Below are positions 7,693 through 14,704 of a stretch of 16,335 bases of DNA, one piece after another (position 1 is the first letter of the stretch; the number at the start of each line of letters is the position of its first letter). The DNA lies in contig SXSX01000052.1 in the NCBI GenBank assembly GCA_005793295.1, forward strand, positions 1 to 16,335, read 5' to 3'. The position numbers and the translations under genes are program-made. Origin of the DNA: Burkholderiales bacterium. GTDB taxonomy: Bacteria > Pseudomonadota > Gammaproteobacteria > Burkholderiales > Burkholderiaceae_C. The notes under the pieces were generated by a model that worked only from the letters and a program-made list of their open reading frames with translations, made no database searches and had not been told where the DNA came from.

Positions 7693-8966
7693 CCGACCAA
7701 AACCTCACCCGCCATGAGCTGCGCTGGGTTTTCGCGTTGTCTAATCAAATGGGCGGCGCTGCCATCAACCAAAATTTCTGCAGCCCGTCCGCGGGAGTTG
7801 TAGTTGCTCGACATGCTCATGCAATAGGCCCCAGCGGAGAGAACAGCGAGGGTATCTCCAGCCTTGACGTTCAGGGCCCGGTCTCTGCCGATCCAGTCTC
7901 CACTTTCACACACCGGCCCCACCACATCGTAGGAAACGCCAGCGCCGACTTTCTCACTCAGCGGCGTGATGTGGTGAAACGCTTCATACATCGCAGGGCG
8001 AGGCAGGTCGTTCATGGCTGCATCGATGATGCAGAAGTTTTTTTGTTCGCCAGGCTTGAGGTACAACACCTCAGTCAAGCAAACCCCCGCATTGCCAACC
8101 AAGGAGCGCCCGGGCTCAATCATCAATAGCCGTTTGCCATAACCTCTGGCATCGAGTTTGAGCAGCAATTGCGCCCAAAGATCATCGGCCGCTGGGGGCG
8201 AATCGCCTTGGTAATTGATTCCCAAACCCCCACCAAAATCAATGTGTTCAATAGGGATACCTGCCGCTTCAATGTCTTGTACCAAGTCCAAAACACGGTC
8301 CATCGCGTCAAGATAGGGTGTAGCTTGTGTGATTTGAGAACCAATATGACAGTCAATCCCGACCACGCAAAGCCCAGGAAGCTCGGCGGCGCGTTGGTAT
8401 GTTTGGAGGGCGTTCTCATGGGCCACGCCAAATTTATTGCCTTTGAGTCCGGTAGAAATATAGGGGTGGGTTTTAGCATCCACATTGGGGTTCACGCGAA
8501 TGCTGACGGGTGCGCGTTGGCTCATACCTTGGGCGACTTCGGAAAGAACTTCAAGTTCCGAATCGCTTTCCACATTGAAGCATGCTATTCCCGCAGCCAA
8601 GGCTTTTTGCATTTCAGCACGCGTTTTTCCAACGCCTGAAAATATCACTTTGGATAGATCACCTCCCGCAGCCGCGACCCGATCAAGCTCTCCCCCTGAA
8701 ACGATATCAAAACCACAACCGGCATTTGCGAACACTTGTAAGACTGCCAGGGATGAGTTTGCTTTCATGGCATAGCAGATGCGAGCGTTTCGACCTACGA
8801 AGCCTTTTTGGTAAGCGCTCAGTGCCGCAAGCATCGATGCTTTGGAATAGACAAACAAAGGCGTGCCATGGGCTTTGGCCAAATCAGTCAAAGCGCAACC
8901 TTCGGCAAACAGTTGTCCTCCTTCGAAATGGAAGTGGGGAAAGCCGGGTAAGTCGGAGGTGTTCAT
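7689..8966 (-). CDS. lysA: Diaminopimelate decarboxylase
   Basis: LysA catalyses the last step of lysine synthesis, decarboxylating meso-diaminopimelate with PLP. The 425-residue product has the fold-III decarboxylase motifs: Schiff-base lysine K68 in CYAMKANSS, HIGSQ at 207-211, the glycine loop DFGGGLG at 243-249 that binds PLP phosphate, EPGR at 284-287, catalytic C353 in CESGD, and GAYCMSMSSNYNSR near the end. The length is normal. It lies 17 nt downstream of lptM on the same strand, so the two probably share a transcript. Its 3' end overlaps the stop of convergent msrQ. Confidence 0.97.
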   Translation of the reverse strand: MNTSDLPGFPHFHFEGGQLFAEGCALTDLAKAHGTPLFVYSKASMLAALSAYQKGFVGRNARICYAMKANSSLAVLQVFANAGCGFDIVSGGELDRVAAAGGDLSKVIFSGVGKTRAEMQKALAAGIACFNVESDSELEVLSEVAQGMSQRAPVSIRVNPNVDAKTHPYISTGLKGNKFGVAHENALQTYQRAAELPGLCVVGIDCHIGSQITQATPYLDAMDRVLDLVQDIEAAGIPIEHIDFGGGLGINYQGDSPPAADDLWAQLLLKLDARGYGKRLLMIEPGRSLVGNAGVCLTEVLYLKPGEQKNFCIIDAAMNDLPRPAMYEAFHHITPLSEKVGAGVSYDVVGPVCESGDWIGRDRALNVKAGDTLAVLSAGAYCMSMSSNYNSRGRAAEILVDGSAAHLIRQRENPAQLMAGEVLVG

Positions 8967-8983
8967 GGAAAAAAATAAAGAAG

Positions 8984-9130
8984 TCAGAGAAAGGCGATAC
9001 TGCTTACGGTTGAAATCTGGGACGTTTTGGTTGGAAGGTACAACGGCCCTGTTTGACCGCAGCCCGTTAAATTGAGCCCATAAAACCCCAGGACAATCGC
9101 GATGACTAGAATTTGTTTTGTTTTTAACAT
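8984..9130 (-). CDS. lptM: LPS translocon maturation lipoprotein LptM (YifL/LppL-like)
   Basis: This 48-residue small lipoprotein is easily missed. From ATG 9130 it has a short basic start (MLKTK), a hydrophobic core (ILVIAIVLGFYGLNL) and a lipobox L-T-G-C with C24. Directly after comes GQTGPLYLP, the signature of the LptM/YifL/LppL family (CGxxGPLYxP). In E. coli LptM assists disulfide maturation of LptD in the LptDE outer-membrane LPS translocon. Its position between cyaY and lysA matches a recurrent proteobacterial order. The tail after residue 33 is short and unremarkable. No Shine-Dalgarno sequence is visible, and the -10-like TACAAT just upstream suggests a very short or absent leader. 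Confidence 0.88.
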   Translation of the reverse strand: MLKTKQILVIAIVLGFYGLNLTGCGQTGPLYLPTKTSQISTVSSIAFL

Positions 9131-9142
9131 AGTGAAATTGTA
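9102..9142. promoter_or_regulatory. Back-to-back candidate promoters for lptM-lysA (minus) and cyaY (plus)
   Basis: The two start codons (9130 minus, 9143 plus) are only 12 nt apart. On the plus strand ATGACT (9102-9107), 17 nt and TAACAT (9125-9130) form an 8/12 match to a sigma-70 promoter, which would start cyaY RNA about 6 nt before its ATG. On the minus strand TACAAT (9142-9137) would start lptM RNA at or next to its ATG; its -35 is poor. Neither gene has a Shine-Dalgarno sequence, which fits near-leaderless transcripts. By-eye prediction. Confidence 0.35.
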
Positions 9143-9472
9143 ATGACTGACCCTGAATTCATGGACCTTGCCGAAGCATTGTTGCAAACGGTAGAGGTCT
9201 GCTGCGACAGAATGAATGAGATGAACGATGTCGATGTTGACAACCAGCGTGTCGGTTCCATGGTGACATTGTCGTTTCCTAACCGCAGCCAAATCATTAT
9301 CAATCTACAAAAACCCCTGCACGAAGTTTGGATCGCAGCCCGATCTGGCGGTTACCACTTTCGCTGGCAAGACGGTGTGTGGGAAGACACCAAAGGACAA
9401 GGCGAATTTTTCGACACCTTGTCCAAAGATGCGAGCTCCCAAGCGGGATTGCCTTTGAACTTTAGCCGCTGA
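9143..9472 (+). CDS. cyaY: Iron-sulfur cluster assembly regulator CyaY (bacterial frataxin)
   Basis: Frataxin binds iron and the IscS cysteine desulfurase and tunes Fe-S cluster assembly in the cytoplasm. The 109-residue length is normal. The first helix is rich in acidic residues (D3, E5, D8, E11, E18, D22, E26, then DVDVD), the iron-binding face of the fold. The beta-sheet core is clear in LSFPNRSQIIINLQKPLHEVW and in GYHFRW. ATG 9143 is the only sensible start. It is a single-gene plus-strand unit between two minus-strand genes, and its TGA directly abuts the mrcA stop codon. Confidence 0.95.
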   Translation: MTDPEFMDLAEALLQTVEVCCDRMNEMNDVDVDNQRVGSMVTLSFPNRSQIIINLQKPLHEVWIAARSGGYHFRWQDGVWEDTKGQGEFFDTLSKDASSQAGLPLNFSR

Positions 9473-11851
9473 TTAATTTCTAAATAAATCCAATATGGTC
9501 TTTTTCTCGTCAGCCGCAGGAAGAGTTTGCCGCTGAGAATTGGTGGTTTTTTCGCCCGTTCCGAGTGAATTCACTCCCGTTCCCTTAGAGAACTCTTCAA
9601 AGTACCACTCATTGTTGAGATAAACCACACCGGCGGGCGCGTCAGGCTCCATGATGGGTGTATTTCTTAGCGCCGTTTCCATGAAGCTGATCCAGACAGG
9701 CAGACTCAAACCGCCTCCGGTTTCGCGGTCGCCGAGTTTGCGTGGTGTGTCGTAGCCAATCCAAGTCACTGCTGCCAGTGTGGGGTGGTAGCCCGCGAAC
9801 CACGCGTCCATAGAGTCATTGGTAGTTCCGGTTTTTCCATACACATCCGGGCGCTTTAAGGTGGCCTGCGCCTTGGCTGCTGTCCCTGAGCGGGTCACCT
9901 CTTGCAACAGGCTGGTCATCAAAAAGGCGTTGCGCGGCTCAATGGCGCGGTTGGCTTCGTCCACTGCGGGTACGGCGGTTTCAACCAGCAGCTTTCCGCG
10001 CTGCTCGCTGACTTTAGAGACTAGCCATGGATTGATCCGCAGGCCCCCATTCGCAAAAACAGAATAACCCGTCGCCATTTGCATGGGTGTTACCGAGCCC
10101 GCGCCCAAAGCCATAGTGAGGTAAGGAGGGTGTTTATCTGTTTCAAAACCAAATTTTGTGATCCATTCTTGGGCGTAACGTGGCCCAATCGCTTGCAAAA
10201 TCTGAATAGAAATCATATTTTTTGATTTGGCCAAGCCGCGTCGCAATGACATGGGGCCTTCAAACGTGCCATCGTAATTCTTAGGCTCCCACGCTTGGCT
10301 GCCAGTGACATCGGAGTCAAAAAACAGAGGCGCATCGTTGATTACGGTGGAAGGTGTAAAACCTTTTTCTAAAGCGGCAGAGTAAATAAAAGGTTTAAAA
10401 CTCGACCCGGGCTGACGCCAGGCTTGGGTGACATGGTTGAATTTGTTTTTCACAAAATCAAACCCACCGACCAAAGCCTTGATCGAGCCGTCACGTGGAT
10501 CGAGCGCGACAAAAGCGCCTTCAACTTCGGGGAGTTGGGTAATTTCCCAGCCGCCTTTGGCCATTTTAATAACCCGAATCAGGGCGCCTGGACGAATACG
10601 AATATTGGGAGCGGCTTTCTCCGAAAGACCGGATTGGGCGGGCTTGAGTCCTTCGCCAGTGATTTCGACAAGCTCGGACGCATGGCGCAAAGCGCGAATT
10701 TTTTTAGGGTCCGCACTGATAACCACCGCGGACTGGACGTCTCCATTGTCTGGATGCTCATCGAGTGCTTCGTCAATCGCATCTTCCATTTCTTGAGGGT
10801 CGGTTGGCAGTGAAATAAATTTCTCTGGACCGCGGTAAACCTGCCGCCGCTCAAAATCCATGATGCCGCGGCGCAGCGCTTTGTAAGCCGCTTCTTGGTC
10901 TGCATGAATGATGGTAGTGACTACATCCAAGCCCCGGGTGTAAGTCTCTTCTCCGTATTGGGCAAACATGGCCTGGCGGACCATTTCTGTCACATAGTCT
11001 GCGTGGCCTTGGTGGCGGGCTGCAGCGGTTTTAATTTGAAGAACTTGCTGCTTAGCTGTTTCAGCCTCCTGGGCTGTAATAAAGCCGTTTTCAAGCATCC
11101 GCTCAATAATGTACTGCTGTCGGATGCGTGCCCGTTTGGGGTTGCTGATGGGGTTGTAGGCCGAGGGTGCCTTTGGCAGGCCCGCCAGCATGGCTGCTTC
11201 TGCAATCGTGATATTTTTCAAAGGCTTGCCAAAATAGGTTTCGCTGGCCGCAGCGAAACCGTAGGCGCGGTTGCCAAGAAAAATCTGATTCATGTAGATT
11301 TCAAGAATCTGGTCTTTGCTGAAGTTGTTTTCAAGTTTAAAAGTCAGCAAAATCTCATAGATTTTTCGGGTGAAGGTTTTCTCCGAAGACAAGTAAACGT
11401 TGCGAGCCACTTGCATGGTGATCGTAGAGGCCCCTTGGCTTTTAGCACGCCCTAGGTTGGCAAGCGCCGCTCGCACCATGCCCACGTAGTCCACCCCGCC
11501 GTGCTGAAAAAATCGTGCGTCTTCAATGGCCAATATGGCATTTTTCATCACGTCTGGTATTTCTGCTATTGGGGTGAGAGTGCGATGCTCTTCACCAAAC
11601 TCGCCTAGCAAAGCGCCTTCCGCTGAGAAAATTCGCAGAGGGAGTTTGGGCCGGTAATCTTCGAGATCCGAGATATCAGGGAGATTAGGGTAAGCAATAG
11701 CCATCGTAATGGCCACAATGATGAATATCGAGGCGACACCCGCAGCACCGATGCCCACCACCCATGTGAAAAGTTGCAAAAACCAAGATTTTTGTTCAGC
11801 GGCTTGTTTAGGAGCCGATTTTTTTTCGGAAGAGGAAGATGGTTTGGACAT
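9473..11851 (-). CDS. mrcA: Bifunctional penicillin-binding protein 1a (class A PBP)
   Basis: The protein polymerises glycan strands and cross-links peptidoglycan in the periplasm. From ATG 11851 it has 792 residues. In order these show a Lys-rich cytoplasmic tail, a membrane anchor at about 25-54, and a GT51 transglycosylase domain with catalytic E110 in IEDARFFQHGG and the TITMQVARN motif. A PBP1a-type insert (OB-like, about 310-435) and the transpeptidase domain follow. The transpeptidase motifs are S483-S-F-K486 (SxxK, PGSSFKP), S543-K-N545 (SxN) and K673-T-G (KTGTTND). An in-frame GTG at 11881 would add 10 residues but has no ribosome-binding signal. It is divergent from pilM, a common arrangement in proteobacteria, and its stop abuts that of cyaY. 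Confidence 0.96.
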   Translation of the reverse strand: MSKPSSSSEKKSAPKQAAEQKSWFLQLFTWVVGIGAAGVASIFIIVAITMAIAYPNLPDISDLEDYRPKLPLRIFSAEGALLGEFGEEHRTLTPIAEIPDVMKNAILAIEDARFFQHGGVDYVGMVRAALANLGRAKSQGASTITMQVARNVYLSSEKTFTRKIYEILLTFKLENNFSKDQILEIYMNQIFLGNRAYGFAAASETYFGKPLKNITIAEAAMLAGLPKAPSAYNPISNPKRARIRQQYIIERMLENGFITAQEAETAKQQVLQIKTAAARHQGHADYVTEMVRQAMFAQYGEETYTRGLDVVTTIIHADQEAAYKALRRGIMDFERRQVYRGPEKFISLPTDPQEMEDAIDEALDEHPDNGDVQSAVVISADPKKIRALRHASELVEITGEGLKPAQSGLSEKAAPNIRIRPGALIRVIKMAKGGWEITQLPEVEGAFVALDPRDGSIKALVGGFDFVKNKFNHVTQAWRQPGSSFKPFIYSAALEKGFTPSTVINDAPLFFDSDVTGSQAWEPKNYDGTFEGPMSLRRGLAKSKNMISIQILQAIGPRYAQEWITKFGFETDKHPPYLTMALGAGSVTPMQMATGYSVFANGGLRINPWLVSKVSEQRGKLLVETAVPAVDEANRAIEPRNAFLMTSLLQEVTRSGTAAKAQATLKRPDVYGKTGTTNDSMDAWFAGYHPTLAAVTWIGYDTPRKLGDRETGGGLSLPVWISFMETALRNTPIMEPDAPAGVVYLNNEWYFEEFSKGTGVNSLGTGEKTTNSQRQTLPAADEKKTILDLFRN

Positions 11852-11976
11852 GCAAATGGGGCGCGCTTCTGGGAAGGCCACTATGGTAGCGCAGGATGGC
11901 GTTCCGCTATGCGAGTCGATTAGCGGGTCTTTGTGAATGATGGGGAAGACCCCTAGTGTCGCAATGCAGTGGGTAC

Positions 11977-11985
11977 TGCTAGTAT
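11977..11985 (+). promoter_or_regulatory. Candidate extended -10 promoter for the pilMNOPQ operon
   Basis: Within the 188-nt divergent region between mrcA and pilM (11852-12039) the best plus-strand signal is TGC-TAGTAT, an extended -10 (4/6 in the hexamer) with no good -35. RNA would begin near 11992, giving a leader of about 48 nt. No convincing mrcA promoter was found on the minus strand. The only other structure is a 4-bp GGGG/CCCC hairpin at 11942-11953. Confidence 0.3.
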
Positions 11986-12039
11986 CTGATGAAATTCAAG
12001 AGTGCGAAGTCACCAGCAATTTTTTGAGCGGGAGGCTCA

Positions 12040-13014
12040 ATGCACATCAGTTCCTTATTGGGGCGACGCCCTGCTTTCACATTGGGACTTGACATCGGTA
12101 CAAGCAGCTTAAAGCTGGTTGAAATTGAAAGTCGAGGCCGCACGAAGCTTATAAAGCATTGCGAACGTACGCCCTTGGGCCGCGGTTGGGTGGTTGATGG
12201 AAGGATAGAAAACCCCCATGAAGTCTCTTTAGCGATTCGCGGCTTAATCGATAAAACAGGAACAAAAACACGTCAGGTGGCTTTGGCCTTGCCTTCGTCC
12301 GCTGTCATCACCCGCCAAGTTTTTATCCCCACGGGTTTAACGGAGCTGGAAACGGAGCAGCAGGTTGAAATGGAAGCGTGCCAATCGATTGGATTCCCGT
12401 TAGAAGAGCTGTATGTCGATTTTTGCGTAGAAGGTGTTCTTAGCGACCGGCCAGACAAAGTAGCGATTCAGATCGTCGGAACGCGGCGTGAACGCATCGA
12501 AGATTTACAAGCGCTGTGTGATCTTTCCGGGTTGAAGCCTGTCGTAGTAGAAATTCAAACTGCATCTCTCTGTCGAGCGATGGCGCGGGTTTTGAGATGG
12601 GCCCCGCCCTCGTCAGCGGGTGCAATTCATCTTTTATTGAAATGGGGTGCATCTTCGGTAAGCACCCAAGCATTCCAAAATTGTGAAACCATCTACTTGC
12701 ATTCCCAGTTGTGTACCCAGTCGCAACACCCTCAAAACACAGATGCGCTATTACAAGACATTGAAATCGGCTTAAAACAGTTTTTGGAGAGTGCCCAATC
12801 AGGTCGCGTTGAAGGCTTGTATTTAGCCGGTGGAATGGCGCTAACCGACGGTATTTCCGAACAGGCCACGCAAGCAACCCAAATTCCCTGCGGTCTGCTT
12901 GACCCCTTTGAAGGGCTGGCGCTGCATCAGGGGCTTGACCGCCAAGCCGTTCGAAAGGACGCCGTGCATTACGCGAGAGCATGTGGCTTGGCACTGAGAG
13001 CGTCGCCATGGTGA
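12040..13014 (+). CDS. pilM: Type IV pilus assembly protein PilM, shortened
   Basis: PilM is an actin/FtsA-like cytoplasmic protein that docks on the N-terminal tail of PilN and links the pilus alignment complex to the cytoplasm. The 324-residue product has the first phosphate motif LDIGTSSLKLVE (17-28), typical PilM blocks (ALALPSSAVITRQVF at 81-95; LEELYVDFCVEG at 121-132) and the late glycine motif YLAGG (261-265) followed by NPFE-like DPFEG (288-292). Two things are odd. It is about 30 residues shorter than usual PilM proteins. Where a second phosphate motif (DIGA-x-x-T) and the following GG-x-x-LT segment are expected, it reads LLLKWGASSVSTQAF and jumps to the helix DALLQDIEIGLKQFLE. ATG 12040 has a strong GGGAGG (12030-12035), 4 nt away. 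Its stop overlaps the pilN start. Confidence 0.9.
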   Translation: MHISSLLGRRPAFTLGLDIGTSSLKLVEIESRGRTKLIKHCERTPLGRGWVVDGRIENPHEVSLAIRGLIDKTGTKTRQVALALPSSAVITRQVFIPTGLTELETEQQVEMEACQSIGFPLEELYVDFCVEGVLSDRPDKVAIQIVGTRRERIEDLQALCDLSGLKPVVVEIQTASLCRAMARVLRWAPPSSAGAIHLLLKWGASSVSTQAFQNCETIYLHSQLCTQSQHPQNTDALLQDIEIGLKQFLESAQSGRVEGLYLAGGMALTDGISEQATQATQIPCGLLDPFEGLALHQGLDRQAVRKDAVHYARACGLALRASPW

Positions 13015-13637
13015 TGGAATTTAATTTGCTTCCCTACCGCGAAGCACGCCGGATGCGTCAGCGAACCCGGTTTTTTCGGTTTGTGGTTTTGTCATGTGCC
13101 GCAGGTTTGCTCGGGGCGTTTGGTGTGGCGGTGGTTTTTGATTCTCAGCTCGTGGGCCAGCGAGAGAGCAACGACCTTTCAAGAGCAGAGATAAAGATAC
13201 TGGATGTAAAAATTAAACAGGCGGCGACTCTTCAGACAGAACTAGCCGAGCTTAAAAAGCGCAAACAGGCGCTAGATGATTTGCAGTTTGAGAGGTTCCT
13301 GCCAGTTCATTTGATGAATGCCCTCATTGCCCATTTGCCCGATGAAATTCTTTTGACCAAGGTGCTGCAATCGACTGAGGGCATTCTCATTTCAGGAGAG
13401 GCCCTATCCAGTGATTCGGTTTTTGAATGGATGACTCACCTGAACCAAAAAAGCGATTTTTTCTCTCATCCGGAGCTAATGGAAATGCGTTTAGGAAATT
13501 CAGATGCCGGGTCGTCATTAAAAACCCCTGTTTTTCGATTTAGCCTGCGCGTGAAATTACAAACCACAGCAACAGCAACTTCAATAACAACTTCAGCAAC
13601 GCTATCGATAGCGCCTTTGGCGCCTGTGAAGGAGTGA
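13008..13637 (+). CDS. pilN: Type IV pilus inner-membrane alignment protein PilN
   Basis: PilN is a bitopic inner-membrane protein that pairs with PilO and carries the cytoplasmic INLLP-type peptide bound by PilM. The 209-residue product starts MVMEFNLLPYREARRMRQ, preserving NLLP. A membrane helix at about 24-43 follows, then a coiled-coil-like stretch (AEIKILDVKIKQAATLQ...ELKKRKQALDDLQ) and a ferredoxin-like domain beginning FLPVHLMNALIAHLPDEILLT. The last 25 or so residues are Thr/Ser-rich. ATG 13008 fits the GAGAG at 12996-13000; ATG 13014 (TGATG overlap with the pilM stop) is the alternative. It is translationally coupled on both sides. Confidence 0.9.
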   Translation: MVMEFNLLPYREARRMRQRTRFFRFVVLSCAAGLLGAFGVAVVFDSQLVGQRESNDLSRAEIKILDVKIKQAATLQTELAELKKRKQALDDLQFERFLPVHLMNALIAHLPDEILLTKVLQSTEGILISGEALSSDSVFEWMTHLNQKSDFFSHPELMEMRLGNSDAGSSLKTPVFRFSLRVKLQTTATATSITTSATLSIAPLAPVKE

Positions 13638-13642
13638 TGCCG

Positions 13643-14704
13643 ATGGGACTGCGCACTTTGGCCTACCGTCAGTTTCACATTACAAGCGCGGGTTTGGTGA
13701 ATAAGCTGAATGGCTTGGATTTACGCCAGCCTGAAATGTGGCCTGTTGTTTTGCAGCGATGTTTATTTATCTTCGTTGGTTTCTTATTGTGGCTAGCGAT
13801 AGAGTTAATTTTCATTGGCAATCTCAAGATTGAGCTTCAAAATTTACAAACTGAAAAGCAGCTACTGGAAAAGCAAATTCAATCGAAGCGTGAAAAAGCA
13901 GCTTGGTTAAAACCTTTGTCTGCTGAGGCAGAAGCGCTCCAGACTCAGATGAAAATGGTGAGCGGTCTATTTCCCGCTCATGCGCATTGGGACGCATTGC
14001 TTTCGGACTTGAACCAAGTAGGGCGTCGACATAAGTTGGAACTGGAGTGGGTTAAACCCGACCCACCACGCGTGACTTCGCAATGGGTCGAGTTACCTGC
14101 GTCTATCAGGGTCAAAGGGTCATTCCACTCTATGGGTCGTTTTGTTTCAGAACTGGCTCATCTCGAGCGTTTGGTGGCGCTAGGTCAACTTAGTTTTGAG
14201 GCAAGCGCCAACGACACAGTCACCTTTCAAGCGAAGCTCAAAACTTTTCGCCAGCGTACCCCTGCCGAGGCAGCGGCGTTTAAAGAAGAAAAATCGGTGG
14301 TGGCAGTATTGGCGGCTCTAACTCTAGCCCCAACGGATTACGAAGGCTCGGGCAGACCAAATCCCTTTGGCCCCCATGCCATCCAAGCCAATTCGCCAAT
14401 CAGCAATTTAGCCCCCCAGCCTTCTACACAAGTCTCATCCCGTACCAAGCATCCTTTGGAAGTGGCCCCCTTGGACGCCATGCGCCTCGTCGGACAGTTG
14501 TTGCAAGGCGAGCGCAGTGTCGGTTTGATCCGTCTTAAAAGTGCGGTGTATCCCGTGAGGGTGGGAACGGTACTTGGGACCAATCAGGGGCAGGTGAGTT
14601 CAGTGGATAGTTCGGGCCTGGTAGTGCTTGAAAAATCAACAGACGCTTATGGACGCCAGTCTCAACGAAGCACTTTTATACCCATGAACGGGAGTACGCC
14701 TTGA
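13643..14704 (+). CDS. PilO-PilP fusion protein of the type IV pilus alignment complex
   Basis: One uninterrupted frame encodes two normally separate proteins (353 residues). Residues 1-204 are a complete PilO: LDLRQPEMWP, a membrane helix at about 38-60, a coiled coil (IELQNLQTEKQLLEKQIQ), and the periplasmic domain starting GLFP (108-111) and ending QAKLKTFRQ. Residues 237-350 are the C-terminal part of PilP: GRPNPFGP, a Pro/Ser-rich linker, then HPLEVAPLDAMRLVGQLLQG and YPVRVGTVLGTNQGQV, the beta-domain that binds the PilQ secretin. There is no lipobox cysteine and no separate pilP. A hydrophobic stretch, VVAVLAALTLAP (219-230), lies at the junction. The start is ATG 13643, spaced 8 nt from AAGGAG (13629-13634); ATG 13637 and GTG 13634 are in frame and possible. 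The TGA overlaps the pilQ start. Confidence 0.88.
   Translation: MGLRTLAYRQFHITSAGLVNKLNGLDLRQPEMWPVVLQRCLFIFVGFLLWLAIELIFIGNLKIELQNLQTEKQLLEKQIQSKREKAAWLKPLSAEAEALQTQMKMVSGLFPAHAHWDALLSDLNQVGRRHKLELEWVKPDPPRVTSQWVELPASIRVKGSFHSMGRFVSELAHLERLVALGQLSFEASANDTVTFQAKLKTFRQRTPAEAAAFKEEKSVVAVLAALTLAPTDYEGSGRPNPFGPHAIQANSPISNLAPQPSTQVSSRTKHPLEVAPLDAMRLVGQLLQGERSVGLIRLKSAVYPVRVGTVLGTNQGQVSSVDSSGLVVLEKSTDAYGRQSQRSTFIPMNGSTP

Noticed and set aside
10895..11455. A 186-codon plus-strand open frame opposite mrcA
   Set aside because: Antisense to the conserved PBP1a transglycosylase and linker regions; its composition is not protein-like and it has no ribosome-binding site.
11942..11953. GGGG-AAGA-CCCC mini-hairpin between mrcA and pilM
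   Set aside because: The stem is only 4 bp, there is no T-run, and it is likely chance.
12440..13009. A 189-codon minus-strand open frame opposite pilM
   Set aside because: It lies wholly antisense to a gene with clear PilM motifs, has no recognisable domain, and looks like a shadow frame.
14250..14360. A sequencing frameshift as the cause of the PilO-PilP fusion
   Set aside because: Neither alternative frame across the joint encodes a lipobox or a PilP N-terminus. One soon meets a stop, and the fused frame is continuous with sensible linker residues.
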